Shown: positions 8,308 through 18,682, counted from the first letter of the stretch. The stretch is DNA of 64,000 bases from Pedobacter sp. AK013 (GCF_014205835.1 NZ_JACHCQ010000002.1:1-64000); one strand, 5' to 3'. Numbers and translations are program-made. The notes: generated from the letters alone by a model not told the origin.

Positions 8308-8748
8308 ATGGAATCCTCTTTAAGCGAACAGCGTTTAACTTTTTTAAGGCAATCAATTGGCAAGGTAATTACCGATTCGCCTTCTAACTTTATGAACTGG
8401 CTTGCTCCTGTTTTAGTTAAAGCAGAATATGGCCTATTGGTTTGCCAGTATACCATCCGTAAAGAAATGACCAATCCTTATCAGATTTTACATGGCGGCG
8501 TAACGGCAGGTATTATCGATGATTTAATTGGCGCAACTGTTTTTACGATGGGATTAAACGAACGGTATACTACTGTAAATAATTACATCGATTATTTTGC
8601 CACGGCGAGCGAAGGCGATGAAGTTATTGCGGAAACAGCTATTGTAAAAAGAGGGCGCACAATATTAAATCTGCAATGTGAGATATTTTTACCTTCAAAA
8701 AAGCGTTTAATAGCTAAAGGCTACTCGAACATGTTAAACATAGGTTAA
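8308..8748 (+). CDS. PaaI-type hot-dog thioesterase
   Basis: A 146-residue protein with the PaaI/YbdB-like thioesterase pattern. The signature NPYQILHGGVTAGIIDDLIGATV (about 54-76) carries the His-Gly-Gly turn and the acidic residue on the central helix. TTVNNYIDYFATASEGDEV and VKRGRTILNLQCEIF complete the hot-dog strands. It likely hydrolyses an acyl-CoA, perhaps of the phenylacetate or menaquinone type; the substrate is not determined. It stands alone between the palindromic repeat and a small unknown gene. The ATG at 8308 is the first start after the repeat. Confidence 0.85.
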   Translation: MESSLSEQRLTFLRQSIGKVITDSPSNFMNWLAPVLVKAEYGLLVCQYTIRKEMTNPYQILHGGVTAGIIDDLIGATVFTMGLNERYTTVNNYIDYFATASEGDEVIAETAIVKRGRTILNLQCEIFLPSKKRLIAKGYSNMLNIG

Positions 8749-8848
8749 GTCTTTTTTCGTAGCTTAAGAATTAATTGTTAATTCCTTTAAATTAACGAAA
8801 CATTCTCATTTATAATTTGTTGTAAATTAACCTAAAATATAATGAGCC

Positions 8849-9091
8849 ATGTTAGAAAATTATTCCACCCTGCAATTCATCGTGAGAGGCAAAATTTTTA
8901 AGGGATTTTGCATGCGTATTCAAGATGATTTTCACGAAACTTATGCCGTTGTTTTAGACGGTTACCACTCTTTCTGTATCTGGTTAGATAACAAAACAGA
9001 AAAATGGTGCGCTTCCAAAAATGTAGCGATTGATCCTGATGCTATTGATGAAATCATTAACAGGATATCTATTCCCCAAACGTCTTACTAA
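8849..9091 (+). CDS. Small conserved-looking protein, unknown
   Basis: An 80-residue soluble protein with a compact alpha/beta pattern. An N-terminal strand YSTLQFIVRGKIFKGF is followed by YAVVLDGYHSFCIWLDN, KWCASKNVAIDPDAIDEIINRI and a short tail. There is no signal peptide, no membrane segment and no catalytic motif that I know. The codon pattern agrees with neighbouring genes, which supports a real gene. Transcription may continue from the thioesterase, 100 bases upstream. The function is not assigned. Confidence 0.65.
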   Translation: MLENYSTLQFIVRGKIFKGFCMRIQDDFHETYAVVLDGYHSFCIWLDNKTEKWCASKNVAIDPDAIDEIINRISIPQTSY

Positions 9092-9278
9092 TATTAAGTA
9101 ATAAAAATGTTGCAGCATAAATTCTGTCACTAAGTTGCAGGATTTTGCTGTTTTATGCGGTGTTTTCTCTTTTTTCGTTTAACATTCCTTTTAAAACGAA
9201 GTTCATAATGGGTTTTGGTGCGTTAAATTGTGTATTTTAACAACAACTTAACTAATAAATTAACCTAAATCTTTCATT

Positions 9279-12200
9279 ATGAACAAAAAATTACTAATAC
9301 TATTAGGAATTTTAACTTGTTACGTGGTTTCGTATGCCCAAACGACAGTAAAAGGCAAAGTAACCGACGCAAATAACGTTGGCATTCCGGGCGTAAGTGT
9401 ACTGGTTAAGGGCAGTACAACTGGAGCTTCGACAAATGGCGATGGTACTTATAGTATTGCCATTCCATCAAATAATGCTACGTTGGTATTTAAATCAATA
9501 GGCTTTGTTACCAGAGAAGTAGTTGTTGACGGGCGTTCGCAGCTGGATATTTCCTTATCCAGCGATGAAAATAAGCTTGATGAGGTAATGGTTGTAGCTT
9601 ATGGTACTGCCAAGCGTGGTAGCTATACAGGTTCTGCAGCTGTAATTGATCAAGATAAAATAAAAGATGCCCCCTTTACTTCTTTTCAAAATGCTTTAAA
9701 TGGTAGGGCAGCAGGCGTGCAGGTTACGGCGTCTTCGGGACAGGCGGGATCAACACCTAGCATACGTATAAGGGGGATTGGTTCTATAAATGCATCTAAC
9801 GATCCATTATATGTTGTAGATGGTGTTCCTGTTGTTTCAGGAAATATTGGGCAAGGAAGTGACTATACTTACTCGACCAATAATATCATGAATACGATTA
9901 ATCCTGCCGATATTGAGAGTATTACTATATTAAAAGATGCAGCTGCGTCTTCTTTATACGGATCGAGGGCAGCTAATGGAGTTGTGCTGATTAATACAAA
10001 ACGTGGTAAATTAGGGAAGCCCAAAATTGAGTTCAGAACATCTCTGGGACTAACACCTACCTGGGCTACGGATAATTATGAAGCCGCTAATGTACAGGAT
10101 CAGGTAAATATGTTGTACCGTATTTTTCATGATGTACGTACTTCTGCAGGACAGAGTGAGGCGGCGGGAAATACCTATGCTTTATCTCAACTAAATAGCA
10201 AGTTTAACAGACATGGTTATCGCTTTACTACTGATGGAACAGGCTTAAATGCTAATGTAAATATTCTTGGCATGACAGACGGGATAGAAAATCGAGAAGG
10301 GAAGTATTTCGATTGGGATGATGCGCTATTTAGAACGGCAAAATACCAAACTAATGACCTGGCAGTAAGTGGTGGCGATGAAAAAACAAAGTATTATTCT
10401 TCCTTTTCGTACACTAGAGACCAAAGCCGTATCAAGGTAAATGATTTTGATCGCTATTCGGGAAGGATCAACTTAAATCAGAAAGTAGGCAGATATGTAG
10501 AAATTGGTTCGAATGTAAGTATTACCAGATCTGCGCAGAGTGGTTATAACGATACCAGAAATACAGGTTCTAACAGCTACTTCCAAACGAGAAATTTGCT
10601 GTGGCCGCTTTACTGGCCAACTGATTATAAAACGGGTTTGCCATTTACCGCCAGATATGGAAGTTTAGCACAGAATAATATCTATTATGATAATCAATGG
10701 GATAATAAATCAGTTACAAAAAGATTTGTAGCCAACCCTTATATTCAGGTGAACATATTACCTGAGTTAATTTTGAAGTCTGTATTTTCTTATGATAATT
10801 CTCAGGTTAACGACCATATTTATTATAGTGCGCTTCATTTTAATGGCTTAACCAATAATGGAAGTGTAAATGAAATTACAACCAATTACAATAAAATGGT
10901 TTCTTCAAGTACAATTAACTATAGCAAACAATTTGGATTGCATGCAATAAGTTTTCTGGCAGGTTTTGAAGCCGAAAAGAATGTTAACGATTTCCAAAGA
11001 GCAACAGGTGTAGATTTAGGAAGTAGTAAACTACAGAGTGTTTCTACCGCAGGAACTACTTCAGCATCTGCTTATAATTGGGGTAATTCTATTGTTTCCG
11101 GCCTTTCCCGTTTAGAATATAATTTTAATCAAAAATACTTTATTACCACTTCTTTGAGAAGAGATGGATCATCAAAGCTAGGCGATATCAATAGATGGGG
11201 AACATTTTGGTCTGTTGGTGCCTCATGGAAAATTAATAGTGAAGATTTTTTAAAAGAAGTATCATTTCTTGATAATTTAAGATTGAGGGGATCATACGGA
11301 ACAAATGGAACATTACCATCAAATAACTACGACTGGCGCGAACTGACTTCATTTTCTAACAAATACCTGGGCCAACCTGCAGCATTATATGCTTCGCTTT
11401 CCAACCCTTTATTAACCTGGGAAAATAGTTACTCAACAAACATAGCCCTGGAGTTTGGTCTTTTTAAAAAAATTACGGGTACACTAGAGTTTTTTAATAG
11501 AGATACCAAAAATCTGTTATTGGGAGTTCCTGTATCAATGACTACAGGTTTTAGCTCAACACTGAGAAACATTGGGGAAATTAATAACAGGGGTATTGAA
11601 TTCGATCTGAATGCTAATTTGATTAATAAAAAAGGATTTAAATGGGACTTAGGTCTTAATGGGTCCTTTACAAGATCAAAAGTAACCAAATTGTATAAAG
11701 CTGAAGGATCGGTGCGCGGAAATGATATTATTTGGACCGATCCAACTGGTGGAGATACAAGGGCACAATTTTTATACAGTGAAGGTTTATCAATGCTTAG
11801 TTTTTATGGTTTTGAATGGGCTGGTGTAAATCCTGCAAATGGTAAAAATGTTTGGTACTTAAATGGTAATACCCCTGCTACGGGTAGTTTTGATTTTAAT
11901 GGCAGGCCTGCGACTTATAATTATAATGATGCAAATAGGGTAGTGATTGGCGATGGTAATCCTGATGTTTTTGGTGGAATTAATACTGATGTAGAATATA
12001 AAGGTTTTAGTTTAGGTTTAAATTTTATCTATAAATTGGGCGGGCAAATTTACGATGGAGCTTATAAAGACGTAGCAGATGACGGTTACTACTGGGAAAG
12101 GATTAGGGCACAAAGCTACTATGATAATATGTGGACTCCGCAAAATACTTCAGGCACTCAGCCAAAACTTGATGGTAATGACCTTACTGATGCCATGCAA

Positions 12201-12449
12201 TACAGTTCCCGTCAATTACATAATGCCAGTTTTTTACGCTTGAAAAACGTCTTATTTGCTTATCGATTTCCAGAGAAGATAACATCTAAACTTGGCGCTT
12301 CAAATATCAGAGCATATTTTAACGGTTCAAATCTACTTACATTTTCTAAATACAAAGAGGCAGATCCTGAAGTAGGAAATTACAGTACAAGAGGTTGGGA
12401 AACCCCATTCGGGAAGACCTATACTTTTGGTTTAGAAGTTAGTTTTTAA
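9279..12449 (+). CDS. SusC/RagA-family TonB-linked outer-membrane transporter
   Basis: A 1056-residue protein. It has a signal peptide (1-20, ending VSYAQ), a CarboxypepD-regulatory-like domain (about 22-105; GKVTDANNVGIPGVSVLVKG), the SusC linker DEVMVVAYGTAKRG, and a plug (about 118-240; GRAAGVQVTASSGQAG, SIRIRGIGSINASNDPLYVVDG, ILKDAAASSLYGSRAANGV). The rest is a barrel ending in a terminal aromatic strand (FGLEVSF). SusC transporters import glycans or peptides together with a SusD lid, and a susD gene follows after 17 bases. No glycoside hydrolase, peptidase or sigma/anti-sigma pair is adjacent, so the substrate is unknown. There is no FecR-interaction (STN) domain. Confidence 0.95.
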   Translation: MNKKLLILLGILTCYVVSYAQTTVKGKVTDANNVGIPGVSVLVKGSTTGASTNGDGTYSIAIPSNNATLVFKSIGFVTREVVVDGRSQLDISLSSDENKLDEVMVVAYGTAKRGSYTGSAAVIDQDKIKDAPFTSFQNALNGRAAGVQVTASSGQAGSTPSIRIRGIGSINASNDPLYVVDGVPVVSGNIGQGSDYTYSTNNIMNTINPADIESITILKDAAASSLYGSRAANGVVLINTKRGKLGKPKIEFRTSLGLTPTWATDNYEAANVQDQVNMLYRIFHDVRTSAGQSEAAGNTYALSQLNSKFNRHGYRFTTDGTGLNANVNILGMTDGIENREGKYFDWDDALFRTAKYQTNDLAVSGGDEKTKYYSSFSYTRDQSRIKVNDFDRYSGRINLNQKVGRYVEIGSNVSITRSAQSGYNDTRNTGSNSYFQTRNLLWPLYWPTDYKTGLPFTARYGSLAQNNIYYDNQWDNKSVTKRFVANPYIQVNILPELILKSVFSYDNSQVNDHIYYSALHFNGLTNNGSVNEITTNYNKMVSSSTINYSKQFGLHAISFLAGFEAEKNVNDFQRATGVDLGSSKLQSVSTAGTTSASAYNWGNSIVSGLSRLEYNFNQKYFITTSLRRDGSSKLGDINRWGTFWSVGASWKINSEDFLKEVSFLDNLRLRGSYGTNGTLPSNNYDWRELTSFSNKYLGQPAALYASLSNPLLTWENSYSTNIALEFGLFKKITGTLEFFNRDTKNLLLGVPVSMTTGFSSTLRNIGEINNRGIEFDLNANLINKKGFKWDLGLNGSFTRSKVTKLYKAEGSVRGNDIIWTDPTGGDTRAQFLYSEGLSMLSFYGFEWAGVNPANGKNVWYLNGNTPATGSFDFNGRPATYNYNDANRVVIGDGNPDVFGGINTDVEYKGFSLGLNFIYKLGGQIYDGAYKDVADDGYYWERIRAQSYYDNMWTPQNTSGTQPKLDGNDLTDAMQYSSRQLHNASFLRLKNVLFAYRFPEKITSKLGASNIRAYFNGSNLLTFSKYKEADPEVGNYSTRGWETPFGKTYTFGLEVSF

Positions 12450-12466
12450 TATAGGAGATTCAAAAT

Positions 12467-13924
12467 ATGAAAAGAATAAATATACTACTGATCAGTATCT
12501 TCGTGTTAAGCATACTATCATGTAAAAAGTTTTTAGATATGACGCCGAGTAATTCGGCAGATTCAAATAAATCAATCCAAACACCAAGAGATGCGCAGAT
12601 TGTAATTAACGGTGTAATGAGCCAAATGACCGATGCAGCCTACTACGGAAGAAATTTTTTCCTTTATGGCGATGTTAAAGGAGGAGATATGACGGTTTAT
12701 TCTCAAGGCCGTGGTTTAGATGCTTTATATAATTATAATCAAAATGCCACAACCAGTAGTTTTTCAGGCTATTGGTCGCAGATTTATTTTTGCATATTAC
12801 AAACCAATTACCTACTGGAAGAAATAGCGAAGCAGGAGGCTTTAGGTACAGCTGGTTTCGGTTCGTACAAAGGGCAGGCCTTAACAGCCAGGGCATTAAT
12901 GTATTTTGATTTAGTTAGGTTGTATGGAAAAGCTTATACTGATAACAAACAAGCTTTTGGAGTTCCTTTAATATTAACCAGACAAGGCTACGAGGCACAG
13001 CCTTTGCGCTCAACAGTCGAACAGGTATACAGTCAGATTATTAAGGATTTAAATGATGCTGCACCGTTGTTGCCAAAAACAAAAACTAATGGTTACATTA
13101 ATTATTATGCTAATAAAGCAATCCAGGCTAGAGTATACTTATATATGAATGATATGCCAAATTCACTTTTAGCCGCGGAAGAAGTTATCGGAGCTTCTGC
13201 TTTATATACGTTGTATACTAATGCGAATTGGGTAGATTCATGGAAAAGTCAGTATGGATCGGAATCTATCTTTGAATTGGGTGTTAACCCCTTGGAGAAC
13301 GATCTTGGAGCAGCGTCATTAGGAGTTTACCAACGAAACAAGGGAGTGGGTACTACAGCAGCATTAGGTTTTTTCTATTCCAGTACCGACTTTTTAGCCC
13401 GTTTAAATCAAGGATCCAGCGATATACGCCGTGGAATAATGGGCAGGGATGAAAGTTCGGCTACAAGATTAGGCGCCTTGTATAAATATAGTGGTAGCAC
13501 AACTTTAGCCGGCGATAAAAGTATAGCGAATAATACAGCAGTTAACATTAAACTAATCCGCTTATCTGAAGTTTATTTAATTGCAGCAGAGGCCGCCCTT
13601 TCTGCGAACACAACAAAGGCAGCTAACTATTTAAATGCAATACGTCAAAGAAATCCTTCTTCAGTACTGGCTACACCAGCTACCGTTACACTTGACATGA
13701 TTTTAGATGAAAAAAGTAAAGAGTTATATGGTGAAGGCCAACGTTTCTTTGATTTGATACGGACCAATAAATCAATTACCTACAATGATGAATTTGGTGG
13801 GTTAACGATTACCACCCGACCAAAAACAATTGATAGAACCTTTAATAAAACACTTCTTCCGATTCCACAAACAGAGATAAATGCAAACCCGGGAATAAAG
13901 GCACAACAGAACCCAGGTTATTAA
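12467..13924 (+). CDS. SusD/RagB-family nutrient-binding lipoprotein
   Basis: A 485-residue lipoprotein with a type II signal peptide (lipobox ILSC, about 16-19, followed by KKFLDM as typical for SusD). An N-terminal SusD-like region contains TPR helices (YKGQALTARALMYFDLVRLYGK). The C-terminal SusD domain has the ANTTKAANYLNAIRQR and LDEKSKELYGEGQRFFDLIRT blocks and ends IPQTEINANPGIKAQQNPGY. It forms the surface lid of the SusC barrel. It is cotranscribed with susC and followed by a strong terminator, so the operon contains these two genes only. Confidence 0.95.
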   Translation: MKRINILLISIFVLSILSCKKFLDMTPSNSADSNKSIQTPRDAQIVINGVMSQMTDAAYYGRNFFLYGDVKGGDMTVYSQGRGLDALYNYNQNATTSSFSGYWSQIYFCILQTNYLLEEIAKQEALGTAGFGSYKGQALTARALMYFDLVRLYGKAYTDNKQAFGVPLILTRQGYEAQPLRSTVEQVYSQIIKDLNDAAPLLPKTKTNGYINYYANKAIQARVYLYMNDMPNSLLAAEEVIGASALYTLYTNANWVDSWKSQYGSESIFELGVNPLENDLGAASLGVYQRNKGVGTTAALGFFYSSTDFLARLNQGSSDIRRGIMGRDESSATRLGALYKYSGSTTLAGDKSIANNTAVNIKLIRLSEVYLIAAEAALSANTTKAANYLNAIRQRNPSSVLATPATVTLDMILDEKSKELYGEGQRFFDLIRTNKSITYNDEFGGLTITTRPKTIDRTFNKTLLPIPQTEINANPGIKAQQNPGY

Positions 13925-13942
13925 TTATTAGGTTATTTATTG

Positions 13943-13980
13943 AAAAATCCCTGTCAGATATTTTCTAACAGGGATTTTTT
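13943..13980 (+). terminator. Rho-independent terminator of the susCD operon
   Basis: AAAAATCCCTGT (13943-13954) pairs perfectly with ACAGGGATTTTT (13968-13979) around a 13-base loop, followed by a T run. It lies 19 bases after the susD stop. Confidence 0.85.
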
Positions 13981-14004
13981 GTATTTATTTAACTCTTTCT
14001 TTTT

Positions 14005-14032
14005 GTCATTCTGAATGCAATGAAGAATCTTT
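14005..14032. repeat. Fragment of dispersed GTCATTCTGAA-type repeat
   Basis: GTCATTCTGAATGCAATGAA followed by GAATCTTT matches, with differences, the left half of the REP-like repeats at 39536 and 58611 (GTCATTTC...GA..AATCT). It is a degenerate intergenic copy. Confidence 0.35.
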
Positions 14033-14166
14033 AAAAGAAGGGGAGTGGAACTGTATCCGAAGTTAATAAGCTTAATAGCCATTCGCCTATCAAATAGATT
14101 GCTTCCTCGTTCTCCTCTTCGCAATGAATGAAGCTTTATGTACTTATCAATGACTAATGAACCACT

Positions 14167-15438
14167 TTACGCAAAAAACATATAACTAAGCGCTATGGCG
14201 GTGCAAACCCCAACTAAATCAGCCAATAACATCGAACCGATGGCATAACGTGTGTTTTTTATTCCAACAGAACCAAAGTAAACCGCTACTACGTAAAAAG
14301 TGGTATCAGAAGCACCCTGAAAAACCCCCGATAATTTACTGGCAAATGAATCTGGTCCGCTGGAAATCATGGTACTTACCATCATTCCGCGCGCAGCACC
14401 ACCACTTAAAGGCCTGATTAAAGCTGTAGGTAATGCATCAACAAATTTGGTGTCGGCTCCAAAAAATAGAAAAACATTTCTAATGCCATTCATCACCACA
14501 TCGAAAGTTCCACTGGTTCTCAGCATGCTTACAGCAACTAAAATCCCAACCAGATAAGGGATGATTTTCAACGCAGTTTCAAATCCACCTTTGGCTCCAT
14601 CAATAAACGCATCAAAAACATCTATTTTTTTATACAGTGCACCGAGTACGATCAATAAAAATATCAGCAAAATTATCCCACCGCTTAATAAGCCTGAAAA
14701 TGATTTTATACTGTCTGCATTTAATTTGCTTACATACCAAACCAGTAAACCCACTACAGCCGAAATGCTGAGTACCCAGGTAATAATAACAGGTTGAAGT
14801 AAGTTTATCTTTTGTTTAAAGGATACAATGAGCATGGCGGCCATGGTACCAACAAAGGTTACAATTAAACAAGGAATGAAAATATCAGTGGGATCTTGCG
14901 CATTTTGCGTTGACCTAATGGCGATTACACTAACTGGAATTAAACATAAACCAGCAGCGTGTAAGCATAAAAACATAATCTGCGAGTTGCTGGCAACATC
15001 TTTATTTGGATTTAGTTCTTGCAAACTTTCCATGGCCTTTATACCAAAAGGAGTGGCTGCATTGTCTAAACCTAATAAATTGGCCGAGAAATTCATAATC
15101 ATATGGCCCATAGATGGGTGCCCTTTAGGGATTTCTGGAAAAAGTTTCGAAAAGAAAGGACCAATAATTCTGGATAATAAACGGATACCGCCTGCTTTTT
15201 CAGCAATGCTCATTAACCCCATGAATAAAGCCAGTGTCCCGATTAATTTAATGCAAAGGTCAACCGCAATCCAGCAGGTTTCAATAATACCATCTAATTT
15301 TAAAGGGTTTAAGGGGTCGGATGATTTACCAATCACCATCCAGTTAAAAATATCGCTATGTCCGAAAAAGAAACATTTAATACTGGCTACTACAATAGCT
15401 ACGATAATAAATGCCGACCAGATTCTGCTTAATGCCAT
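14167..15438 (-). CDS. Nucleoside-recognition (Gate) membrane protein, SpmA-SpmB fusion
   Basis: A 423-residue polytopic membrane protein joining two Gate/nucleoside-recognition domains that are separate SpmA and SpmB proteins in Bacillus. The SpmA-like half carries ETCWIAVDLCIKLIGTLALFMGLM and NFSANLLGLDNAATPFGIKAM (about 115-135). The SpmB-like half carries FETALKIIPYLVGILVAVSMLR and LPTALIRPLSGGAARGM then ISSGPDSFASKLSGVFQGASDTTFYV. The fused form is usual in non-sporulating Bacteroidota, so the name spore maturation protein is historical. The substrate is unknown; a nucleotide-related solute or a structural role have both been suggested for the family. Confidence 0.85.
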   Translation of the reverse strand: MALSRIWSAFIIVAIVVASIKCFFFGHSDIFNWMVIGKSSDPLNPLKLDGIIETCWIAVDLCIKLIGTLALFMGLMSIAEKAGGIRLLSRIIGPFFSKLFPEIPKGHPSMGHMIMNFSANLLGLDNAATPFGIKAMESLQELNPNKDVASNSQIMFLCLHAAGLCLIPVSVIAIRSTQNAQDPTDIFIPCLIVTFVGTMAAMLIVSFKQKINLLQPVIITWVLSISAVVGLLVWYVSKLNADSIKSFSGLLSGGIILLIFLLIVLGALYKKIDVFDAFIDGAKGGFETALKIIPYLVGILVAVSMLRTSGTFDVVMNGIRNVFLFFGADTKFVDALPTALIRPLSGGAARGMMVSTMISSGPDSFASKLSGVFQGASDTTFYVVAVYFGSVGIKNTRYAIGSMLLADLVGVCTAIALSYMFFA

Positions 15439-15585
15439 TAGGGTTGTTTAGTTTTATTTGAAGGGGTTAAAATACCTTTTTTAGTCGAAAGTTCATAGTT
15501 TAGTCTAAAGTCCGTAGTCTATAGCCCTGAGTCGCTTTGCGCATATCAATCAATTGCCAGCTATTTGCCGTAACCATCAATAAAA

Positions 15586-15625
15586 AGTCCATAGCCAATA
15601 GTTTCTATACTATCAGTTATGGACT
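15586..15625. repeat. Hairpin-forming intergenic repeat
   Basis: AGTCCATA (15586-15593) pairs with TATGGACT (15618-15625), with further ATAG/CTAT pairing inside. The surrounding 15480-15655 is made of repeated AGTC(C)ATAG and GACTTTTGACT-like words, a low-complexity repeat style common between Bacteroidota genes. It lies just downstream of the S9 peptidase gene (minus) and may end its transcript. Confidence 0.45.
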
Positions 15626-15657
15626 ATTTTGACTTAGGACTTTTGACTCCTGACTAA

Positions 15658-18516
15658 CTAAGGTTTATCGTCTGTTAGTTCAAAACCCCAGGTTTTCCCT
15701 TTTTCAGTGGCAGGAATCCCACTTGTCATCCAAGCTGGAGCCTTAGCACCTTTTAAATAATAATCGAAAAATTGCTGTTCGCGGATTTGAATATCCTTAC
15801 GGTTCTGGCGTTGAACCAGGTTATGTGCCTCACCGTTATAGTTTAACATCCAAACTGGCTTGCCTAAACGGCGCAGCGCGGTAAACATTTCAATACCCTG
15901 ATACCAAGGCACAGCGCCATCTGCATCATTAGCCATCACCACAACAGGAGTATTTACTTTTGGGAACATAAATAATGGTGAGTTCTCGATATATAATTCT
16001 GGTTTTTCCCAAAGTGTTGCGCCGATACGGCTTTGTGTTTTTTCGTACTGGAACTGACGGTTCATACCAGTTTCCCAACGGATACCGCCGTATGCAGAAG
16101 TCATGTTAGCTACGGGTGCGCCGGCCCAAGCGGCAGCATACATGTTATTTTGTGTAATGAGGTATGCTACTTGATAACCACCCCAGCTTTGACCCTGGAT
16201 GCCTATTTTGCTGCCATCTACCCAACTATTTTTCTTAAGGCTTTCTACACCTGAATTGATAAATTCAACAGCAGACTTACCTGGATGACCGATTTCATAG
16301 CTAATATCTGGTGCAAAAACCAAATATCCGTTACTCACAAAATAAGAAATATTTAAGCGCGACGGAGTGGGAGCTGGCGCTTGATAGGTATATAAACCAT
16401 CTGTTAGTTTTTCATAGAAATAAGCAATCATTGGATACTTCTTATTTGGATCGAAATTTTCGGGTTTGTACAAAATACCTTCTGCTTTATAACCTTTTGG
16501 AGTGGTCCATTTTACCAGCTCGGCTGTACCCCAATTGTAGTTTTTTTGCTGAGGGTTGGTATTGCTTAATTTAGTTTCGGTTTTGAAATCGGTTGTGATA
16601 TAAACATTTGGCGATTCTACATAATTGGCTTTATCGTAAATGTAAACATCAGCGTCTTTAGCTTTTACCAGGTTGGAGTATTTAACTTTAGCCATTACTA
16701 CTAGTTCAGGTGCCTTAGACGAACCTACATTGGTGCGGTAAAAACCATTTTCTTTAGTTAAATTGTTAAAACCATCTAACCAAACTGTTTCATTCGCTTT
16801 TACAAATTTGCTGTCTGCATTGCGTTCAAACCTGTTATCCTGTTGTACCCTTTCGTAACGAAAAGTAAGATTATTTGCTCTTCCAAAACCGGCAGTAATA
16901 TTTTTTGGCGCCGATTTTCCATCTGGTGAAAACGACCAGATATCGTATTTATCGTAAATTAAAACAGCTTTATCACCTTCCGTCCAGGTAGCTAAACCAT
17001 AAGCAGAAGGTAAATCTGGTACATCATTCTCTTCGTCAACAAATTTTTCGCTTAAACCAGCTGTTAGTACGGTTACTTTTCCAGTAGTTACACTATAAGT
17101 ATTCCAGTTACCTGCCTTTCTATCAAAATATAAAACATAGTTTCCGCCAGGAGAAGCCATTGCATAACCGCTTAAATTATCAATAATTTTCTTTTTCTGG
17201 CCATTTTTAGTATCAACTAAATAATAATCTTTTGTGGTAGAGCCACTCCACTGCGATTCGATCCTGCGTCCATAGTCTGTAGATGCTAAAACCTGATTCG
17301 CATCTCCTTCAGCAATTAGATTGGCATCAGGCAACTTTAAATCCGTTAATGGAATTACTTTTGGATCACTGCTGTAAACGTCAATCACCGATAAATAACT
17401 TTTCTTGCTGTCTCTATCAACATTTTTAAGCTGCATAGGCTGTAAGTAATCGTCTTTGTAATTCCAAACATCAACTTTAGCCACTTCGAAATCTACAATA
17501 GTGGTGTCTTTTGGCTTCTTAATAGGAGAGATGCCAAAAAATAATTTTTTACCATCTTTACTAAAAGTTAACTTTCCATCACCATTAACCGACCATTTTG
17601 CAGGTAGCCCTGGCATATCAAAATCAACCAGTATCTGTGCCGTATCAAGTGTTAAGGAGTTGTAATAAATATTGTAATCTTTTATTTCCTGTTTCTCCGG
17701 ACTTTGCTCACCCACAAAAGCCACATGTTCACTTTCCTCATCAAAAGTGAAGTTTTTAAAACTTCCTTTACCTTTAATAAGGGTTTTTAGCGTGCCTTTT
17801 TCTGTGTTTAGCAAGAATACGCCTTGTGGAGCTGTTTTATCCTTTTTAGACCCGCTACAAGCAAAAACCAACTGTTTGCCGTCTTTACTGAAATAATAAT
17901 CGGTAACGAATTTATAGGTTTTATCTGTGCCCGTTAAAAGGTTTTTTACTACTAAATCGGTTCCTTCTTCGGTTTTACCTTTTCCGGTTGGTTCATCATC
18001 TGCAAAATCAGTTTCGCCATCTTTTTTCTCAGCTGGTTTTACTGTTTTCTTTGCTGTATCGGGCTTTTCAGTTAAATAAGCTATTACACCAGCACCTTCT
18101 TCAGGAAATTTGAAAGATTTTACCCTTGCTACTTTCGTAACGGCACTGGTAGTAAGGTTGGCAATGCCCAATGAATCCTTTGGCAATTCATCTGGCTTTT
18201 TCTTTTTAATTTTAGCCTGACGTAAATCTTTATTTAATGGACGGATATTAAAAGCTGCAAACTTAGAATCGTTACTAAACTGCGAGTTCATCCCTCTTGG
18301 GATATTAATCTTCGCATTTGTTTTAATATTGGTAAGGTACAATTGTGCATCTCCTTCTTGCTGTAAGATGCTGTACATGGCCCATTGACCATTATTTGAT
18401 AACTGCTTTGTACCTACTGATTCCCAAGTATCATATACCGAATGATCCAAAGGTTTCTTTTGTGCGTAAGCAAAGCTGACAATGAAAAACAGAATAATAG
18501 TTAGTCTTTTTTGCAT
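15658..18516 (-). CDS. S9-family prolyl oligopeptidase-like serine peptidase, exported
   Basis: A 952-residue protein with an N-terminal signal peptide (ending FAYAQ, about 18) and a long beta-propeller region (about 30-690) with WD-like strands. A C-terminal alpha/beta-hydrolase domain follows. The catalytic triad can be read: Ser777 in GQSWGGYQ, Asp866 in DADGAVPW and His898 in GEAHNLV. Family members cleave peptides, often after proline or as dipeptidyl peptidases, in the periplasm. A charged low-complexity insert rich in Lys/Glu/Asp (about 155-190) interrupts the propeller. The gene is monocistronic: the upstream yidC ends with its own terminator. Confidence 0.9.
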   Translation of the reverse strand: MQKRLTIILFFIVSFAYAQKKPLDHSVYDTWESVGTKQLSNNGQWAMYSILQQEGDAQLYLTNIKTNAKINIPRGMNSQFSNDSKFAAFNIRPLNKDLRQAKIKKKKPDELPKDSLGIANLTTSAVTKVARVKSFKFPEEGAGVIAYLTEKPDTAKKTVKPAEKKDGETDFADDEPTGKGKTEEGTDLVVKNLLTGTDKTYKFVTDYYFSKDGKQLVFACSGSKKDKTAPQGVFLLNTEKGTLKTLIKGKGSFKNFTFDEESEHVAFVGEQSPEKQEIKDYNIYYNSLTLDTAQILVDFDMPGLPAKWSVNGDGKLTFSKDGKKLFFGISPIKKPKDTTIVDFEVAKVDVWNYKDDYLQPMQLKNVDRDSKKSYLSVIDVYSSDPKVIPLTDLKLPDANLIAEGDANQVLASTDYGRRIESQWSGSTTKDYYLVDTKNGQKKKIIDNLSGYAMASPGGNYVLYFDRKAGNWNTYSVTTGKVTVLTAGLSEKFVDEENDVPDLPSAYGLATWTEGDKAVLIYDKYDIWSFSPDGKSAPKNITAGFGRANNLTFRYERVQQDNRFERNADSKFVKANETVWLDGFNNLTKENGFYRTNVGSSKAPELVVMAKVKYSNLVKAKDADVYIYDKANYVESPNVYITTDFKTETKLSNTNPQQKNYNWGTAELVKWTTPKGYKAEGILYKPENFDPNKKYPMIAYFYEKLTDGLYTYQAPAPTPSRLNISYFVSNGYLVFAPDISYEIGHPGKSAVEFINSGVESLKKNSWVDGSKIGIQGQSWGGYQVAYLITQNNMYAAAWAGAPVANMTSAYGGIRWETGMNRQFQYEKTQSRIGATLWEKPELYIENSPLFMFPKVNTPVVVMANDADGAVPWYQGIEMFTALRRLGKPVWMLNYNGEAHNLVQRQNRKDIQIREQQFFDYYLKGAKAPAWMTSGIPATEKGKTWGFELTDDKP

Positions 18517-18682
18517 TTTTAAATTAATTAATTTGTTGGTTGAGATTTAATCTTCTAAAATTGGATTTTTTTAGCTTATTAGGAAACTTGTATGCCAAAT
18601 ATTACAATTGTAAGCGAAATACGGGGAGTCAGAAGTTAATCTTCTCCATATCCCATACCCTTTGCTTCAAGCTCCCCAAACT

